Shown here piece by piece: positions 8,848-18,348 of a DNA stretch of 64,000 nt. Location: the NCBI GenBank assembly GCA_028691845.1, contig JAQUYL010000011.1:58379-122378 (forward strand). Direction: 5' to 3'. Origin of the DNA: Opitutaceae bacterium. GTDB lineage: Bacteria; Verrucomicrobiota; Verrucomicrobiia; Opitutales; Opitutaceae. The notes beneath the pieces are model-generated. The model was given only the letters and a program-made list of their open reading frames with translations. It was not told the DNA's origin and did no database searches. Position 1 is the stretch's first letter. Every line of letters begins with the position of its first letter. The translations under genes and the position numbers were made by a program.

Positions 8848-10286
8848 AGTCGTTTGGTGCCAAGTTGGCCCTGTGGTATGCGCTGGTGTCGACCGCCACT
8901 CTGGTATGCCTGACCGTGATCGGTTACTATTTGCTTAATCAGTATCTCATCAACGGACTGGATCTGCTGAACGAGGCCGAATTCACCCAAATCAAGGCCA
9001 GTCTCGGACCGGATTACGATAGACTCACCTCGGCCAAGATTGAGGAGAGGGTCCGCCGCACCACTGAGTCCGCATCAGTCCTGTTCTACGTTGAGATTCA
9101 CCAGAGAGGGGAAGGCGTCGTGTTTGCCTCCTCCAATCTTGGCGATCGGCAGCTGCCGGAGGAGCGGCGGCAACGGTTGTTCAATGTCACCATTGACGGA
9201 CTGGGCGAATTGCGAGTCGGTGAGTTCATCCATGGACCCATGAATATCCTGGTCGCAACCTCACTCAGCCAAGTGCGCGAAGTGATGGATGGCTACGCGG
9301 AAATCAGTGTCGTGATGATCTGTTTCATGCTGCTGGGCAGTCTCATGACTGGCTTGGCTCTGAGCCATGTGGCGATGCGTCCGGTGCGGTTGATCCGGGA
9401 GACAGCCAATCGCATTCGCTCAGACAACCTGAGCGAGCGCATACCTGTCTCAGATGTTCAGGATGAATTCTCGAATCTGGCGCGCCTGTTGAACGAGACC
9501 TTCGACCGGCTCGAATCCTCCTTCAATCAGATCCGCCGCTTCACCGCTGAAGCTTCGCATGAATTAAAGACACCGCTGTCGCTCGTGCGGCTGCAGGCAG
9601 AAAAACTGCTGGTCGATGGGGATCTCACCCCCGCGCAGGAAGAAGCGGTGCAGCTGCAACTCGAGGAAATCACCCGCCTCAACACGATCATCGAGGAGTT
9701 GCTCTTTCTCTCGCGGGCCGAGGCGCAGGCGATCAAGCCCGTTCTCCAGCGTCAGGATCCCCGGCAATTCCTGCAAAATTTCGCGGTGGACGCACGCGTG
9801 CTTGCCGAGGATCGCGGCGTGCAGTTTGACGAGTCCATCTCCGGCGCGGGGCTGGTGGATTTTGATCCCAAATGGATTCGCCAAGTCCTTCTCAATCTGC
9901 TGACGAACTCGCTCAATGTTTCGCCGCGCGGATGCCTTGTTACCTTGGCCTCAGAGTTCACCTCCAACGCCTGGCAGGTTGCGGTCGAGGACGAGGGACC
10001 GGGCGTGCCACCGGAACAACGCGAATGCATCTTCGAACGTTTTGTCCGCCTAACCCCCAACCAATCCTCCGGGGAAAAAGGCAGCGGACTCGGGCTGGCG
10101 ATTTCACGCAGCATCATCGGCATGCATCAGGGCATCATTCGAGCCGAAGACTCGTCCCGCGGTCGAGGACTGCGTGTCGTGTTTGAAATCCCCCTTCCTC
10201 CTCAGACGCCGCAACCCGGAATTGAAGTATCCGCGGGCATTCGGAATGCCGCACACCGCCCCAACCCTGTTACCAAAGGCCGATAG
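8844..10286 (+). CDS. Membrane sensor histidine kinase (EnvZ/CusS type)
   Basis: Partner of the preceding regulator, 480 residues. TM1 is at about residues 8-32, followed by a periplasmic sensor region of about 120 residues and TM2 at about 154-176. A HAMP linker ('MRPVRLIRETANRIRSDNLSERI') leads to the dimerisation domain with phospho-acceptor H239 ('EASHELKTPLSLV'). The ATPase shows the N box ('LLNLLTNSLN'), G1 ('EDEGPGVP') and G2 ('GSGLGLAIS'). All catalytic motifs are present. The short periplasmic region has no recognised PAS fold, so the signal cannot be named. The 3' end abuts a decayed DASS transporter on the other strand. Confidence 0.94.
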   Translation: MKSFGAKLALWYALVSTATLVCLTVIGYYLLNQYLINGLDLLNEAEFTQIKASLGPDYDRLTSAKIEERVRRTTESASVLFYVEIHQRGEGVVFASSNLGDRQLPEERRQRLFNVTIDGLGELRVGEFIHGPMNILVATSLSQVREVMDGYAEISVVMICFMLLGSLMTGLALSHVAMRPVRLIRETANRIRSDNLSERIPVSDVQDEFSNLARLLNETFDRLESSFNQIRRFTAEASHELKTPLSLVRLQAEKLLVDGDLTPAQEEAVQLQLEEITRLNTIIEELLFLSRAEAQAIKPVLQRQDPRQFLQNFAVDARVLAEDRGVQFDESISGAGLVDFDPKWIRQVLLNLLTNSLNVSPRGCLVTLASEFTSNAWQVAVEDEGPGVPPEQRECIFERFVRLTPNQSSGEKGSGLGLAISRSIIGMHQGIIRAEDSSRGRGLRVVFEIPLPPQTPQPGIEVSAGIRNAAHRPNPVTKGR

Positions 10287-10531
10287 CCGACCACCAAACC
10301 AGCCCGCCCCCCGATCCAGATTGCGAAATTCACCAGGGAAACCAGAAAATCCAGCATCCACCAGGAGTATTGCGACAGAAATCCGGACGCGAAGCAGGCT
10401 GGGGCGGAACCTGCCCCATAGTGGGTGATGCCGGCACCGATATTGGAGAGAAAGGCCAGCGGAAGCGCGGCAAGATACGGCGGCACTCCCGCCGTCAATG
10501 CGGCACCCAAGAGACCTCGATAGAGCGCCGA
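10285..10531 (-). pseudogene. C-terminal fragment of a DASS-family (SLC13/CitT-like) anion:Na+ symporter
   Basis: On the minus strand an 83-residue stretch reads 'GAALTAGVPPYLAALPLAF', 'LSNIGAGITHYGAGSAPACF', 'GFLSQYSWWMLDFLVSLVNF'. This closely matches the last two membrane segments of DASS dicarboxylate/citrate transporters (typically AGVPP-LAALALAFLSN-GGLTHYG-GPAP--FGAGY). The roughly 400 residues that should precede it are absent: the sequence upstream to 10803 shows stops and no homologous segments. The frame also runs past the normal end. It is a dead remnant, next to an intact 2HCT transporter and convergent with the histidine kinase. Confidence 0.8.
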
Positions 10532-10803
10532 AACTCCTGTCCGTCTGGCGGCGATGGGAGGGGAGAAGAGGCCAGCCCAGATGACGGGGTAAATCCCGGT
10601 CAGGCGCTGTAACAAATTCTATAGGAACTCGGCTGCCTCTGCGAATGGCCGCTGCAACACGATTCCCAACATGCCTTCGCCCGCATGGCCATGCTTGCCA
10701 TAGATGAGGAGCAGCACGGCGGGCTCAGAGCCTTTCGCTTGGATGCAGCTGCGGCAAAGAGCACGCAGCTGCACACACATGCGTTAAAACCAATCAACGA
10801 CGG

Positions 10804-12171
10804 TTACACCAACCGGGACAGGACGGCCAGTCCGAACGTCACCGTGGCCAAGCCACCGATGCGTGTGGCGATCTGCGCGAACGGCATGAGATTCATGCGG
10901 TTCGACGCGGTCAAAATGGCGATGTCGCCGGTGCCACCCTGGCCACAACGGCACGCATTGATGATGGCCATTTCGATGGGATAGAGCTTGATCCAGCGGG
11001 CGACCACGAATCCAGTCGCGGTCATGGTGACCACGATCGAGAAGATGGTGATCAGGTTGACTGGCGCAAAAGCCGCGATCAACTTTTCCCATGGCGTCAT
11101 CGCGACACCAATGGCAAACAGCAGCGGATAAGTCACGGCAGTGGCGAAGAAGCGGTACACCACATAGGATCCCTCCTGCAGCCTGGGGGAAACCCCGTGC
11201 GCCAACTTGGCGACAACCGCAAGGACGAGCATGGCAATCGGAGCCGGCCAGCCCCACAGCTTGTAGGTAAACAGACCGAGCAGATAAAGGGTGATGGAGA
11301 AGCTGGCCGCGGCCGAAATATGGGCCACATCCATTTTCCCGGAGATCTCGTCCTTCTTGGGATCCATTTCATCCTCTTCCCCCACGGACAGACGCCCGTC
11401 ACCGGAGAATTGCGGGAATTTCTGGCCGATCAGGTTCATAAGACCAGAAAGCAGGATCGCGAACAAACTGCCGATCATGACCGAGGGCAGGATCTGAGCG
11501 AATTGGTCGCCCTGACTGACATGCAACAGGTCGCTGTAGCCTACCGAGAGAGGGATCGCGCCCTCCCCGACTCCGCCGGCCATGACCGGCACGACGAGAT
11601 AGAAGAAGGTGTGGCGCCATGGCAGGCCCAGCGCCGTGCCAACCCCGAGTCCGACCAGCCCGGCCAGCACCGTGCCGATCGCCATGGGGATGAAAATCTT
11701 CAAGAAGCCAGCGATCAACACCTTGCGGTCCATGCCAAGAATACTGCCTACAATGACCGTAGCGATGAAGAGATAGAGGAAATTAGTATACTTGGTGAAA
11801 TTGGTGATCGATGTGATAAGAACGGGCGGAATTAATTTATAATACACCAAGGCCGACGGAATGAACGTGGCGCATATAACGGCGAAGCCCACGTGACGGA
11901 GGTAAGGCGTGCGCTTGCCGAGTTCGCCGCAGGCGAAACCACCAAGAGCCAGCACGGCCATCATCATGCAGATTTCTTCCGGGAAACTCCCGTTCCCAGT
12001 CTTGACGAAATAGGCCACGATGCCGAGCAGCACAACGAAAACGGGGATCGGCAGAATGCCGATGCGCATCTCCATGAGTTTCCACCAGCCTTCCGGCCAG
12101 AAGCCTGTGGATTTTTGTTCGCCGCCGGCATTAGCCGCAGGGGTCGGATTATTTTTGGGTTGATTTTGCAT
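10804..12171 (-). CDS. 2-hydroxycarboxylate transporter (CitS/MaeN-like Na+:citrate or malate symporter)
   Basis: Inner-membrane secondary transporter of about 455 residues from ATG 12171; an upstream in-frame Met at 12219 adds 16 unlikely residues. It has about 11 hydrophobic segments and the two reentrant-loop signatures of the 2HCT family: 'MAGGVGEGAIPLS' in the first half and 'CRCGQGGTGDIAIL' in the second. A soluble loop ('GDGRLSVGEEDEMDPKKDE') separates the halves, as in CitS. Substrates in the family are citrate, malate and lactate exchanged with Na+ or H+; which one applies here is not determinable. It is separated from the two-component system by a dead DASS transporter and may be the functional replacement. 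Confidence 0.9.
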   Translation of the reverse strand: MQNQPKNNPTPAANAGGEQKSTGFWPEGWWKLMEMRIGILPIPVFVVLLGIVAYFVKTGNGSFPEEICMMMAVLALGGFACGELGKRTPYLRHVGFAVICATFIPSALVYYKLIPPVLITSITNFTKYTNFLYLFIATVIVGSILGMDRKVLIAGFLKIFIPMAIGTVLAGLVGLGVGTALGLPWRHTFFYLVVPVMAGGVGEGAIPLSVGYSDLLHVSQGDQFAQILPSVMIGSLFAILLSGLMNLIGQKFPQFSGDGRLSVGEEDEMDPKKDEISGKMDVAHISAAASFSITLYLLGLFTYKLWGWPAPIAMLVLAVVAKLAHGVSPRLQEGSYVVYRFFATAVTYPLLFAIGVAMTPWEKLIAAFAPVNLITIFSIVVTMTATGFVVARWIKLYPIEMAIINACRCGQGGTGDIAILTASNRMNLMPFAQIATRIGGLATVTFGLAVLSRLV

Positions 12172-12604
12172 TGTATGGTTGAGGGAGGTGAAGTGTTCTG
12201 GGCGGTCAACGCCGCGCATGGACTAATGGTTATGCGGCTGAAAAAGAAAATCTGAATGGAGCATCAGCGTGTTGTTGTTGGCAAGTAGAACGTCGCCTGA
12301 ACTGGACTATGAGTAGAAGGCGACAAAAAATCACAGGGCCCACCAAGTTGGCGAAAAGACCAGCGAGGTACAGTCGGATTTTGAGTGAAACCTTAGCCAC
12401 GCCACCTTAATCCCGACTGAATTCTTGCTGAACATGAATTCAGGAAGGGCGGATCGATATGACAGATCTCCTCATGGGCAGCGCCAATTCTGGTATGTCC
12501 CCTCGAAAAAACTGCGGACTTAAAATGAACCTCGGCAGTTCTGAAAGAGCTGAATTGCCTCCTTCCCATCTTGTCAGGCGGCAGTTCCGGCCAGTGCTTT
12601 GCCC
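12172..12604. other. Intergenic region upstream of the 2HCT transporter
   Basis: 433 bases with no recognised gene. It must contain the promoter of the minus-strand transporter. Short open frames here lack homology. Confidence 0.5.
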
Positions 12605-12645
12605 GCAAAAACAAAACGGCACCAAGCCAAGCTGCTTGGTGCCGT
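12605..12645 (-). terminator. Rho-independent terminator of the TonB-dependent receptor gene
   Basis: A 12-bp perfect stem (12616-12627 with 12634-12645) and 6-base loop. On the minus strand it is followed by ttttgtttttgc. It lies just past the receptor stop at 12668. Confidence 0.88.
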
Positions 12646-12667
12646 GAAATGATGCGATCGGAATAGT

Positions 12668-14983
12668 TCAGAAGCGTTTCGTCGCCATGAACGTGATCTT
12701 CCTCGTTTCGGAGGGGTTAAGGGTGTACGCGCTCTGCGCCCCCATGATATACTTGCGATCAAGCAAGTTGGCAACGTTGATGGCCAAGTCGTACGACTTC
12801 CGCCACTTGTAGTAGATGGCCAGATCGACGCGGGTCCAACCGGGGATGGCGTAATAAGGTTCGCCAGCGGGGTCGCCACCCCAGCTTTTGCCCGTGTACA
12901 CCACACCGGTGCCCACGCCCAAGCCTTTCAGTCCACCCGTCGGTACATTGTAGCGGGTCCAGAAGCTGGCGGTGGCCCGGGGAGCTCCCGCCAAGTCGCG
13001 TCCGACCGACACGGGCTTGAGTGAGGAGGACCGCACATAGGCCTTGTTATACGCAACACCGCCCTGCAACTGCCAGTGGGGCTTGGGCTGCCATTGCGCC
13101 TCCAATTCGACGCCCTCGCTTCTTTGCTCGCCATCGAGCCGGAAGATTCCCTGCCCAGCCTTGGGTTGTCCGGCCGGAATGGTAGTTGCGGTGTTCACCG
13201 CCACGTTGGTGCGGCTGATGTCGTATGCCGCCATCGATGTGAAGAAGTTGCGATTGGTGCTTTCAAATTTTACACCCACCTCGTATTGGCGGCCCTTTTC
13301 CGCCGGGAATCCGGACTGGCCTCTATCGTCGACTATGACGACGCTGTTGGGGATCACTGACTGGCTCCAGCTCGCGTATGTCGACAATTGGGAGGTTATC
13401 GCATAGACAAGTCCGGCCTGCCCCACGGTGGACTTCACGTGTTGTTCGGCATAGGGAGTCGTTTTCGGTTTATAGACATCAATGCCATGACCGTTCTGTT
13501 GGTCATGACGCAGACCAAGCGAAACATTGAAACGGTCGCCGATTTTGATCTGATCGGACACATATTCGCCAAACGTGGTCAGATAATTGCGCTGGCTCTG
13601 CACCCCCGACCCAACGGCCGGATAAGCAGTCTGGTTGAGGATCGGGTTGATCAACGTGATCGCCACGGTATCATTGGGACCGAAGGCGAAGCGCTCGTTC
13701 ATGGACACCTCGTGACCGCCGCCAACGCCGAGTAGCAGGGTGTGCTTGATTTTCCCGGTTTCAAACGTGCGGTAAAGATTGGTGTCGAAGAAATTATAGC
13801 GGTGACCGTTCTGCTGCCTGTTGAATTGCCGCTTGAGGGTGGTAGTGGGGGTAGCGTAGTTTGCTTTTGGTGTATACACACTCTTGTTGTTGATCGAAAA
13901 TTCGTTGGTAAAATCAGCATGCCAGACCGACCGACTGGCGAAACGGTAAGTCCATTCACCAGGCAGCAGGGCTTGAAAATTCACTGCGGCAGCCGCGCCC
14001 TTGTCCCGGGCCTCGCATTTCGGATCCTGGTAGACCGTGTCGTAAGGAGCCGTATACCAAGCCGCGCCCGAACCAACGGCGGTCGGACTCGTGAAGATGG
14101 GGATCAAGCCATCGTCCTGACGGCGATTGTCCTGACTGGTCTCGAGCTTGATAGTGAGAGAAGTCTCGGGATTCCAACGATAGGTCAGTGAGGGATAAAA
14201 ACTTATGGAACGAGCAAAATTCCCTGGGCGAGACGTTGGGGTACTGGCGACATCCAGCACCGTGCGATACAACCAGCGCGCGTCGTTATCAATCGGTCCC
14301 GTCAGGTCGAGAGAAGCGGTGCCCAGAAGCTTGTCGCCAGGGTCTCCGCCAAAGCCCGCATACGTGCCAAATGACACACGCAGACTGGCGGCCTTGGTCT
14401 CTTGCGGGCTTTTGGTAACGATATTCAAGAGGCCACCGGGCTTCATTTGGCCATAGAGCACCGAATTTGGGCCTTTCAGGAACTCGAGCCTTTCCACATT
14501 AGCTGAGCTGGAGGCCCCCTTCTTCAGCGTGGCGCCTTGGAGACCATCGAATTCGATGTTCTGGGTGAACGTGCCACCATTAGTAAAGCCACGGAAGGTG
14601 AACCCGTTGATATGCGTCTGGTTCTGCGTGGCGCCAACGACGTAACTGAACACATCCTGCAGAGAGATCGCATTGCGGTCGGTGATCGCGGTGGCGTTCA
14701 GGATTTGCAGGGATGAAGCGAGCTCTTTCATGTTCATCGGGACCTTGGTCGCCATCCCCGAAGTTTCTTCGCGGTAGGAACCGATGGCAGTGGAGACGGT
14801 GAACGCATCCATCTGCACGACATCCTCCATGGCCACGCGTTCAACCGGTGCCTGGCCTTGGCCAAGGACGGTGGAGGGTAGGATTAAGCTCGCTGCAAAA
14901 AAGGCGGACGCAACGAGCGAGTATTGGGCGGCAAAACGGGATTGCCGCGGACGATACAGCGACTGGCTGACAACAGGATTCAT
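12668..14983 (-). CDS. TonB-dependent receptor (siderophore-receptor-like)
   Basis: Outer-membrane energised transporter, 771 residues. It begins with a signal peptide (hydrophobic 'SLVASAFFAASLILPSTVLG'), followed by a TonB-box-like segment 'VVQMDAFTVST' around residues 56-66. A plug domain follows ('SLQDVFSYVVGATQ', 'GFTFRGFTNGG', 'RLEFLKGPNSVLYGQMKPGGLLNIVTKSP'), then a 22-stranded-barrel-like region. It ends 'ITFMATKRF' with the C-terminal Phe needed for barrel assembly. The plug pattern resembles FhuA/FpvA-type ferric siderophore receptors, but Opitutaceae have many such receptors for other ligands, so the substrate is open. No Fur box was recognised upstream. Confidence 0.92.
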   Translation of the reverse strand: MNPVVSQSLYRPRQSRFAAQYSLVASAFFAASLILPSTVLGQGQAPVERVAMEDVVQMDAFTVSTAIGSYREETSGMATKVPMNMKELASSLQILNATAITDRNAISLQDVFSYVVGATQNQTHINGFTFRGFTNGGTFTQNIEFDGLQGATLKKGASSSANVERLEFLKGPNSVLYGQMKPGGLLNIVTKSPQETKAASLRVSFGTYAGFGGDPGDKLLGTASLDLTGPIDNDARWLYRTVLDVASTPTSRPGNFARSISFYPSLTYRWNPETSLTIKLETSQDNRRQDDGLIPIFTSPTAVGSGAAWYTAPYDTVYQDPKCEARDKGAAAAVNFQALLPGEWTYRFASRSVWHADFTNEFSINNKSVYTPKANYATPTTTLKRQFNRQQNGHRYNFFDTNLYRTFETGKIKHTLLLGVGGGHEVSMNERFAFGPNDTVAITLINPILNQTAYPAVGSGVQSQRNYLTTFGEYVSDQIKIGDRFNVSLGLRHDQQNGHGIDVYKPKTTPYAEQHVKSTVGQAGLVYAITSQLSTYASWSQSVIPNSVVIVDDRGQSGFPAEKGRQYEVGVKFESTNRNFFTSMAAYDISRTNVAVNTATTIPAGQPKAGQGIFRLDGEQRSEGVELEAQWQPKPHWQLQGGVAYNKAYVRSSSLKPVSVGRDLAGAPRATASFWTRYNVPTGGLKGLGVGTGVVYTGKSWGGDPAGEPYYAIPGWTRVDLAIYYKWRKSYDLAINVANLLDRKYIMGAQSAYTLNPSETRKITFMATKRF

Positions 14984-15526
14984 GGGTTGGTATTAGCTTG
15001 GGTTTGTTTTTCCCCTATAAGCTTTTCCACAACCAGCTCTCACCTAGCATCCCACGAAGAATGTTAGTTTGTTGGCTTGTTGGTAAGGGTAAGCAAAGGG
15101 GCGATAACTATACTGGAACTTGGGCGAGTAACACGAAAGGCTCCGACAGAAGTCGGGGCCTTTCATATCAGTAGTCAGACTAGTGCTGCATGGTGAATCA
15201 ATCCTGAAATTTGTCTTAATTATTTTTCATAGAACAACCTTGGGCGGCATTAGCCCGGATTTTTCATGAAACAGCCATCACGCAGTTCCTAAAGCTCTGC
15301 CAGTGGCAGGTTTGATTTGGCGGCGCCGGCGCCACACGCGCCACAAACGAAGCCGGTTCGCCGTTCGTCGGCAGGGAGGTGGGTGGCGGGTTCCCGCCCG
15401 GTCCGGAATCAAGGGGGAGTGGAATGCGACGACCGCGCCGGCCTTCGCACGGAGATGGCGAGCATCACTCGCAGTTGCCCCTGCCGCCTTGCCGGCGTGA
15501 AGTGCGCATGGAGGGATGGCAGGGAA
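14984..15526. other. Intergenic region upstream of the TonB-dependent receptor
   Basis: 543 bases without a convincing gene. It contains the receptor promoter and a strong hairpin at 15135-15164. I looked for a cobalamin riboswitch and did not find its conserved core. Confidence 0.5.
15135..15164 (+). terminator. Strong GC hairpin, possible terminator or sRNA 3' end
   Basis: Inverted repeat of 13 positions with one mismatch and an agaa loop (15135-15147 with 15152-15164), followed on the plus strand by a weak tttcatat tail. No plus-strand gene precedes it, so it may end a small RNA, belong to the leader of the divergent receptor, or be a stray terminator. Confidence 0.4.
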
Positions 15527-16711
15527 TCATGACGGGATCTGCCGCATGATTTCCTTCAGCTCCCCGACCTCCGTGTTGTTTTCAAGGTAGGACTTGATCA
15601 GCTTTCTGCGCAGCTCGTCGCCGCGGTCGTAAAGCCGTTTCAACTTTTTCGGCTGCGTCGTCTGGCGGACGTACGCCACGAGCAGCGGGAACGCCACCGT
15701 AACATCGATGTAGGCGGTCACGGTATGTTGCAGCATCGTCGGGTCGATTTTTCCCCAACTGGCGGCCTCGCTCGGGGACGCGCCGGACAGACCCCCCGTG
15801 TCGGGACGGGCATCGGTAATGTTAATGTCGTAGTCCTGCCCTGCCTCAGGAATCATGAGCACCTCTTGAATCTGCGGTTCGGTCTGGAGCAGAAAGTTCT
15901 TCGGGCTTCCGCCGCCGATCAGAAGAACCCCGGTCTTCCCCTTCTCGTACCTTTTCGCGTTGAGGATGATCGCCGTCGAATCGTTCACGTCGATGCTGGG
16001 ATTGATCTTGAGTTTGTACTGCTCCTGAAGCCCCGCCGCCTCGGCCAGAAGCTCCAGCCCCGCCACGTTCATCCCGATGGTGGAATCTCCAGGAGAAGAC
16101 GTGAAGACCGGAATCCCGTTGCGATAGGCAGCTGCAAGGACGCTGACCTCGCCCAGGTTGTTCTTCCGCTCGTGCTCGTTGACGACCTTGCCCAGATGAT
16201 GGTAAAACTCCCGTGTCCCCATCTCCTTCTGGAACTGCGGTTGCAGCAGGATTTTCCGCAGGATCCGGTCGGTCGCCATCAGGACGTCCTCATAATCGAA
16301 GAGAATATCGTAGATCCGGGTCACCCCCTTGTCGCGCAGGTCAACATCGTCCACCGTGTGGCTTCCCCGGAAAAGCGGCATGTTGAACGCAAAATGGAGG
16401 TCGTGGTACATGTTCGCCCCCGTTGCCACCATCCAGTCGACGAACCCGTGGTTCATGAGCGGGATGATCGTCGATGCCCCGAGCCCGGCGGGCGTAAGCG
16501 CGCCTGCGATGCTCAGGCCGATCGTGACATCTTCTGCCGCGTATTTGTCGCGCATCAGATGACAGGCCGCCCGCAGGCGCCCACCATTGTAGGCGTCCAT
16601 GTTGTCGATGATGCTCGCGAGATCGCTGTCTTTCGTAATCGGCTTGGGGAGCACCCGCTTGCCTGATAGGTATTGGTGCTTGTCCGGATGGGGATTCGAC
16701 GAACGGTCCAT
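15527..16711 (-). CDS. Deoxyhypusine synthase-like protein (probable polyamine enzyme)
   Basis: A 394-residue NAD-binding homolog of deoxyhypusine synthase. Visible family blocks include 'GLSIAGALTPAGLG', 'FVDWMVATGANMYHDLHF', 'SSPGDSTIGMN', 'VLLIGGGSPKNF' and 'SEAASWGKIDP'; the last carries the catalytic lysine (K321). Bacteria lack eIF5A, so bacterial members are thought to use free polyamines, for example making homospermidine from spermidine/putrescine. That is family knowledge, not proven here. A good Shine-Dalgarno (aggag, 9 bases before the ATG at 16711) fixes the start. It lies 67 bases downstream of an agmatinase gene on the same strand, supporting a polyamine operon. Confidence 0.88.
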   Translation of the reverse strand: MDRSSNPHPDKHQYLSGKRVLPKPITKDSDLASIIDNMDAYNGGRLRAACHLMRDKYAAEDVTIGLSIAGALTPAGLGASTIIPLMNHGFVDWMVATGANMYHDLHFAFNMPLFRGSHTVDDVDLRDKGVTRIYDILFDYEDVLMATDRILRKILLQPQFQKEMGTREFYHHLGKVVNEHERKNNLGEVSVLAAAYRNGIPVFTSSPGDSTIGMNVAGLELLAEAAGLQEQYKLKINPSIDVNDSTAIILNAKRYEKGKTGVLLIGGGSPKNFLLQTEPQIQEVLMIPEAGQDYDINITDARPDTGGLSGASPSEAASWGKIDPTMLQHTVTAYIDVTVAFPLLVAYVRQTTQPKKLKRLYDRGDELRRKLIKSYLENNTEVGELKEIMRQIPS

Positions 16712-16778
16712 GATTGTTTTCTCCTAGTGTACGATCTAATCTGTGTGGAGCGCCGTGAAGACCGCGGCGCTGGCGGAA

Positions 16779-17681
16779 TCATTCACTCGATCTGCAAGCG
16801 TAGTTCATCAGCTTGTAGGTCAGTTTCGCGGCGGTATAATCGGGGTGTGACATCCCCCGGTGAGGGGCAAACTCCACGACGTCGAAGCCAACGATCCTCC
16901 TTTGCTCCCCGACCTGCCGGAGCAGCCTCATCGTTTCCGGCCACTGCAGTCCGTTGGGCTCCGGGGTTCCCGTGCTCGGCATGAGTGGAGGATCAAAGGC
17001 GTCGACGTCGAATGTCACGTAGACATTCGGCGAGAGCTTTGGCAGGATTGCGGCCATCCACTCCTCGTTGCTCCGGATCTGGTGCGCATAGAGCGTGGTG
17101 ATCCCGCTCGTCCGGATAAACTGCGCCTCCTCGGGGGAAAGCGCCCGAATGCCCACCTGCACGATCCGGGCTGGCTCCATGTACTCGCAGACGCGTGCCA
17201 TGACGCAGGCGTGGCTGTAGCGGTTCCCCTCGTAGGCCTGCCGCAGGTCGGCATGGGCGTCGAAATGTAGAATCGACAAATCGGGATAACGGTCCAGATG
17301 GGCGCGGATCGTCGCCTGAGAGATTGTGTGCTCCCCACCCAACACCGCCACGAATTTCCCGTCATCCAGGAGTTTCTCGGCCGCGGTCCGGATTTTCCCC
17401 ATCGCCCGCGCGTCCGTGCTCTGCCCGAGGGCGAGCGGCGGCAGTGTCGCTATCCCGACCCGGGTGCAGAGCTCAGTCTCCAACTCCTCGTCATAGAACT
17501 CCACGTAGCGCGAGGCATCCAGGATCGCACGGGGGCCGCGGCCCGTCCCTCCTCCGTAACTAACCGTGTGCTCGTACGGTACCGGAAGCACGACAACCTT
17601 TGAAGAGCTGTAGGAGGAGAACCGGTCTTCAAGCCCGAGGAAGTTCTCCTTCTTCCCGAGCGTGCGGAGAGGTTTGTTCAT
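16779..17681 (-). CDS. speB: Agmatinase / ureohydrolase family protein
   Basis: Mn-dependent hydrolase expected to convert agmatine to putrescine and urea. Counted from the upstream Met at 17744, the metal motifs are GGEHT (136-140), DAHADLR (162-168) and DVDAFDPPLMPSTGTPEP (from 246), all intact. Start choice is uncertain: ATG 17681 gives a protein of 300 residues that begins at the family's usual place, while ATG 17717 and 17744 add 12 and 21 residues, and none has a clean Shine-Dalgarno. The gene is followed by the deoxyhypusine-synthase-like gene; no arginine decarboxylase is in the window. A related ureohydrolase acting on aminopropylagmatine is an alternative. Confidence 0.9.
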   Translation of the reverse strand: MNKPLRTLGKKENFLGLEDRFSSYSSSKVVVLPVPYEHTVSYGGGTGRGPRAILDASRYVEFYDEELETELCTRVGIATLPPLALGQSTDARAMGKIRTAAEKLLDDGKFVAVLGGEHTISQATIRAHLDRYPDLSILHFDAHADLRQAYEGNRYSHACVMARVCEYMEPARIVQVGIRALSPEEAQFIRTSGITTLYAHQIRSNEEWMAAILPKLSPNVYVTFDVDAFDPPLMPSTGTPEPNGLQWPETMRLLRQVGEQRRIVGFDVVEFAPHRGMSHPDYTAAKLTYKLMNYACRSSE

Positions 17682-17744
17682 GATTCCGTTCAATGTTTGT
17701 GGCAGAAACTCCTTCATCAGGGGAGAGAAATGGACAAGACGCAA

Positions 17745-18348
17745 GACCTCCGATCTGCTTTCTGCACTTCAGCGGGCCGCAGATCGTTGGGACTCGTCCG
17801 CCTTGGGGCGCTCGACTCCAACCCGCAGACCGCAATCCCCCTTCGGCGGGCAAGCGCGCCGCGAAGGCACAGCGAATCCGTCTGCGGCACACGCGCCAGG
17901 GCAGACGGCCTCCTGCAGCCGAAGAATCGACTGTGCCCCCTTCGGTCGAAAACGGTTCAAGTTGACGTGTCGCCGACATGATGCCGCGAGTGGAGAGGCA
18001 AGACACCCGCGGGAAACGGTGGCCGCTTGAAGAAAACCGCTCGAACTGTTCGGTGGCGGCTGGGTCGGTCCAAAGACCGACGCCAACCCTTTTCCCAACG
18101 CCAACGTTGATCTTCATGGCCGTTTAGAAAAGGTCGTGGCCGTATCTTGCCGCTGGAGCGCGGGCGACCTCGCCCGCGAGGCGCGCCCTATTCCGCGGCG
18201 GGGTTGCCGCAGCTCCCGTCACCACGGCTCAGTTTTCATCAGACCCAAGCGGCCACCTTTTTGCTTGAACCACCCCAACCCGCATTTTTTCACCCGCTTG
18301 AGCGTCGGCCGATCCCAGCGAAACAAGATTGCCGGCGAAAAATGAGGG
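17745..18348. other. Intergenic region with palindromes
   Basis: About 600 bases with no gene recognised, although it is G+C-rich and open in several frames. It holds two perfect or near-perfect hairpins: 18064-18070 with 18075-18081 (loop caaa), and 18159-18166 with 18171-18178 (loop acct). These look like REP-type interspersed palindromes. It also carries the agmatinase promoter. Confidence 0.5.
18061..18178. repeat. Two REP-like palindromes
   Basis: Stem gtcggtc/gaccgac at 18064-18081, extended outward by three pairs with a bulged G, and stem cgcgggcg/cgcccgcg at 18159-18178. Both have tetraloops. They look like dispersed extragenic palindromes; copy number in the genome is unknown. Confidence 0.45.

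Noticed and set aside
14984..15300. Cobalamin riboswitch upstream of the TonB-dependent receptor
   Set aside because: A cagtggc-like string occurs near 15301 but the rest of the conserved core and the L5-L13 pairing are not recognisable.
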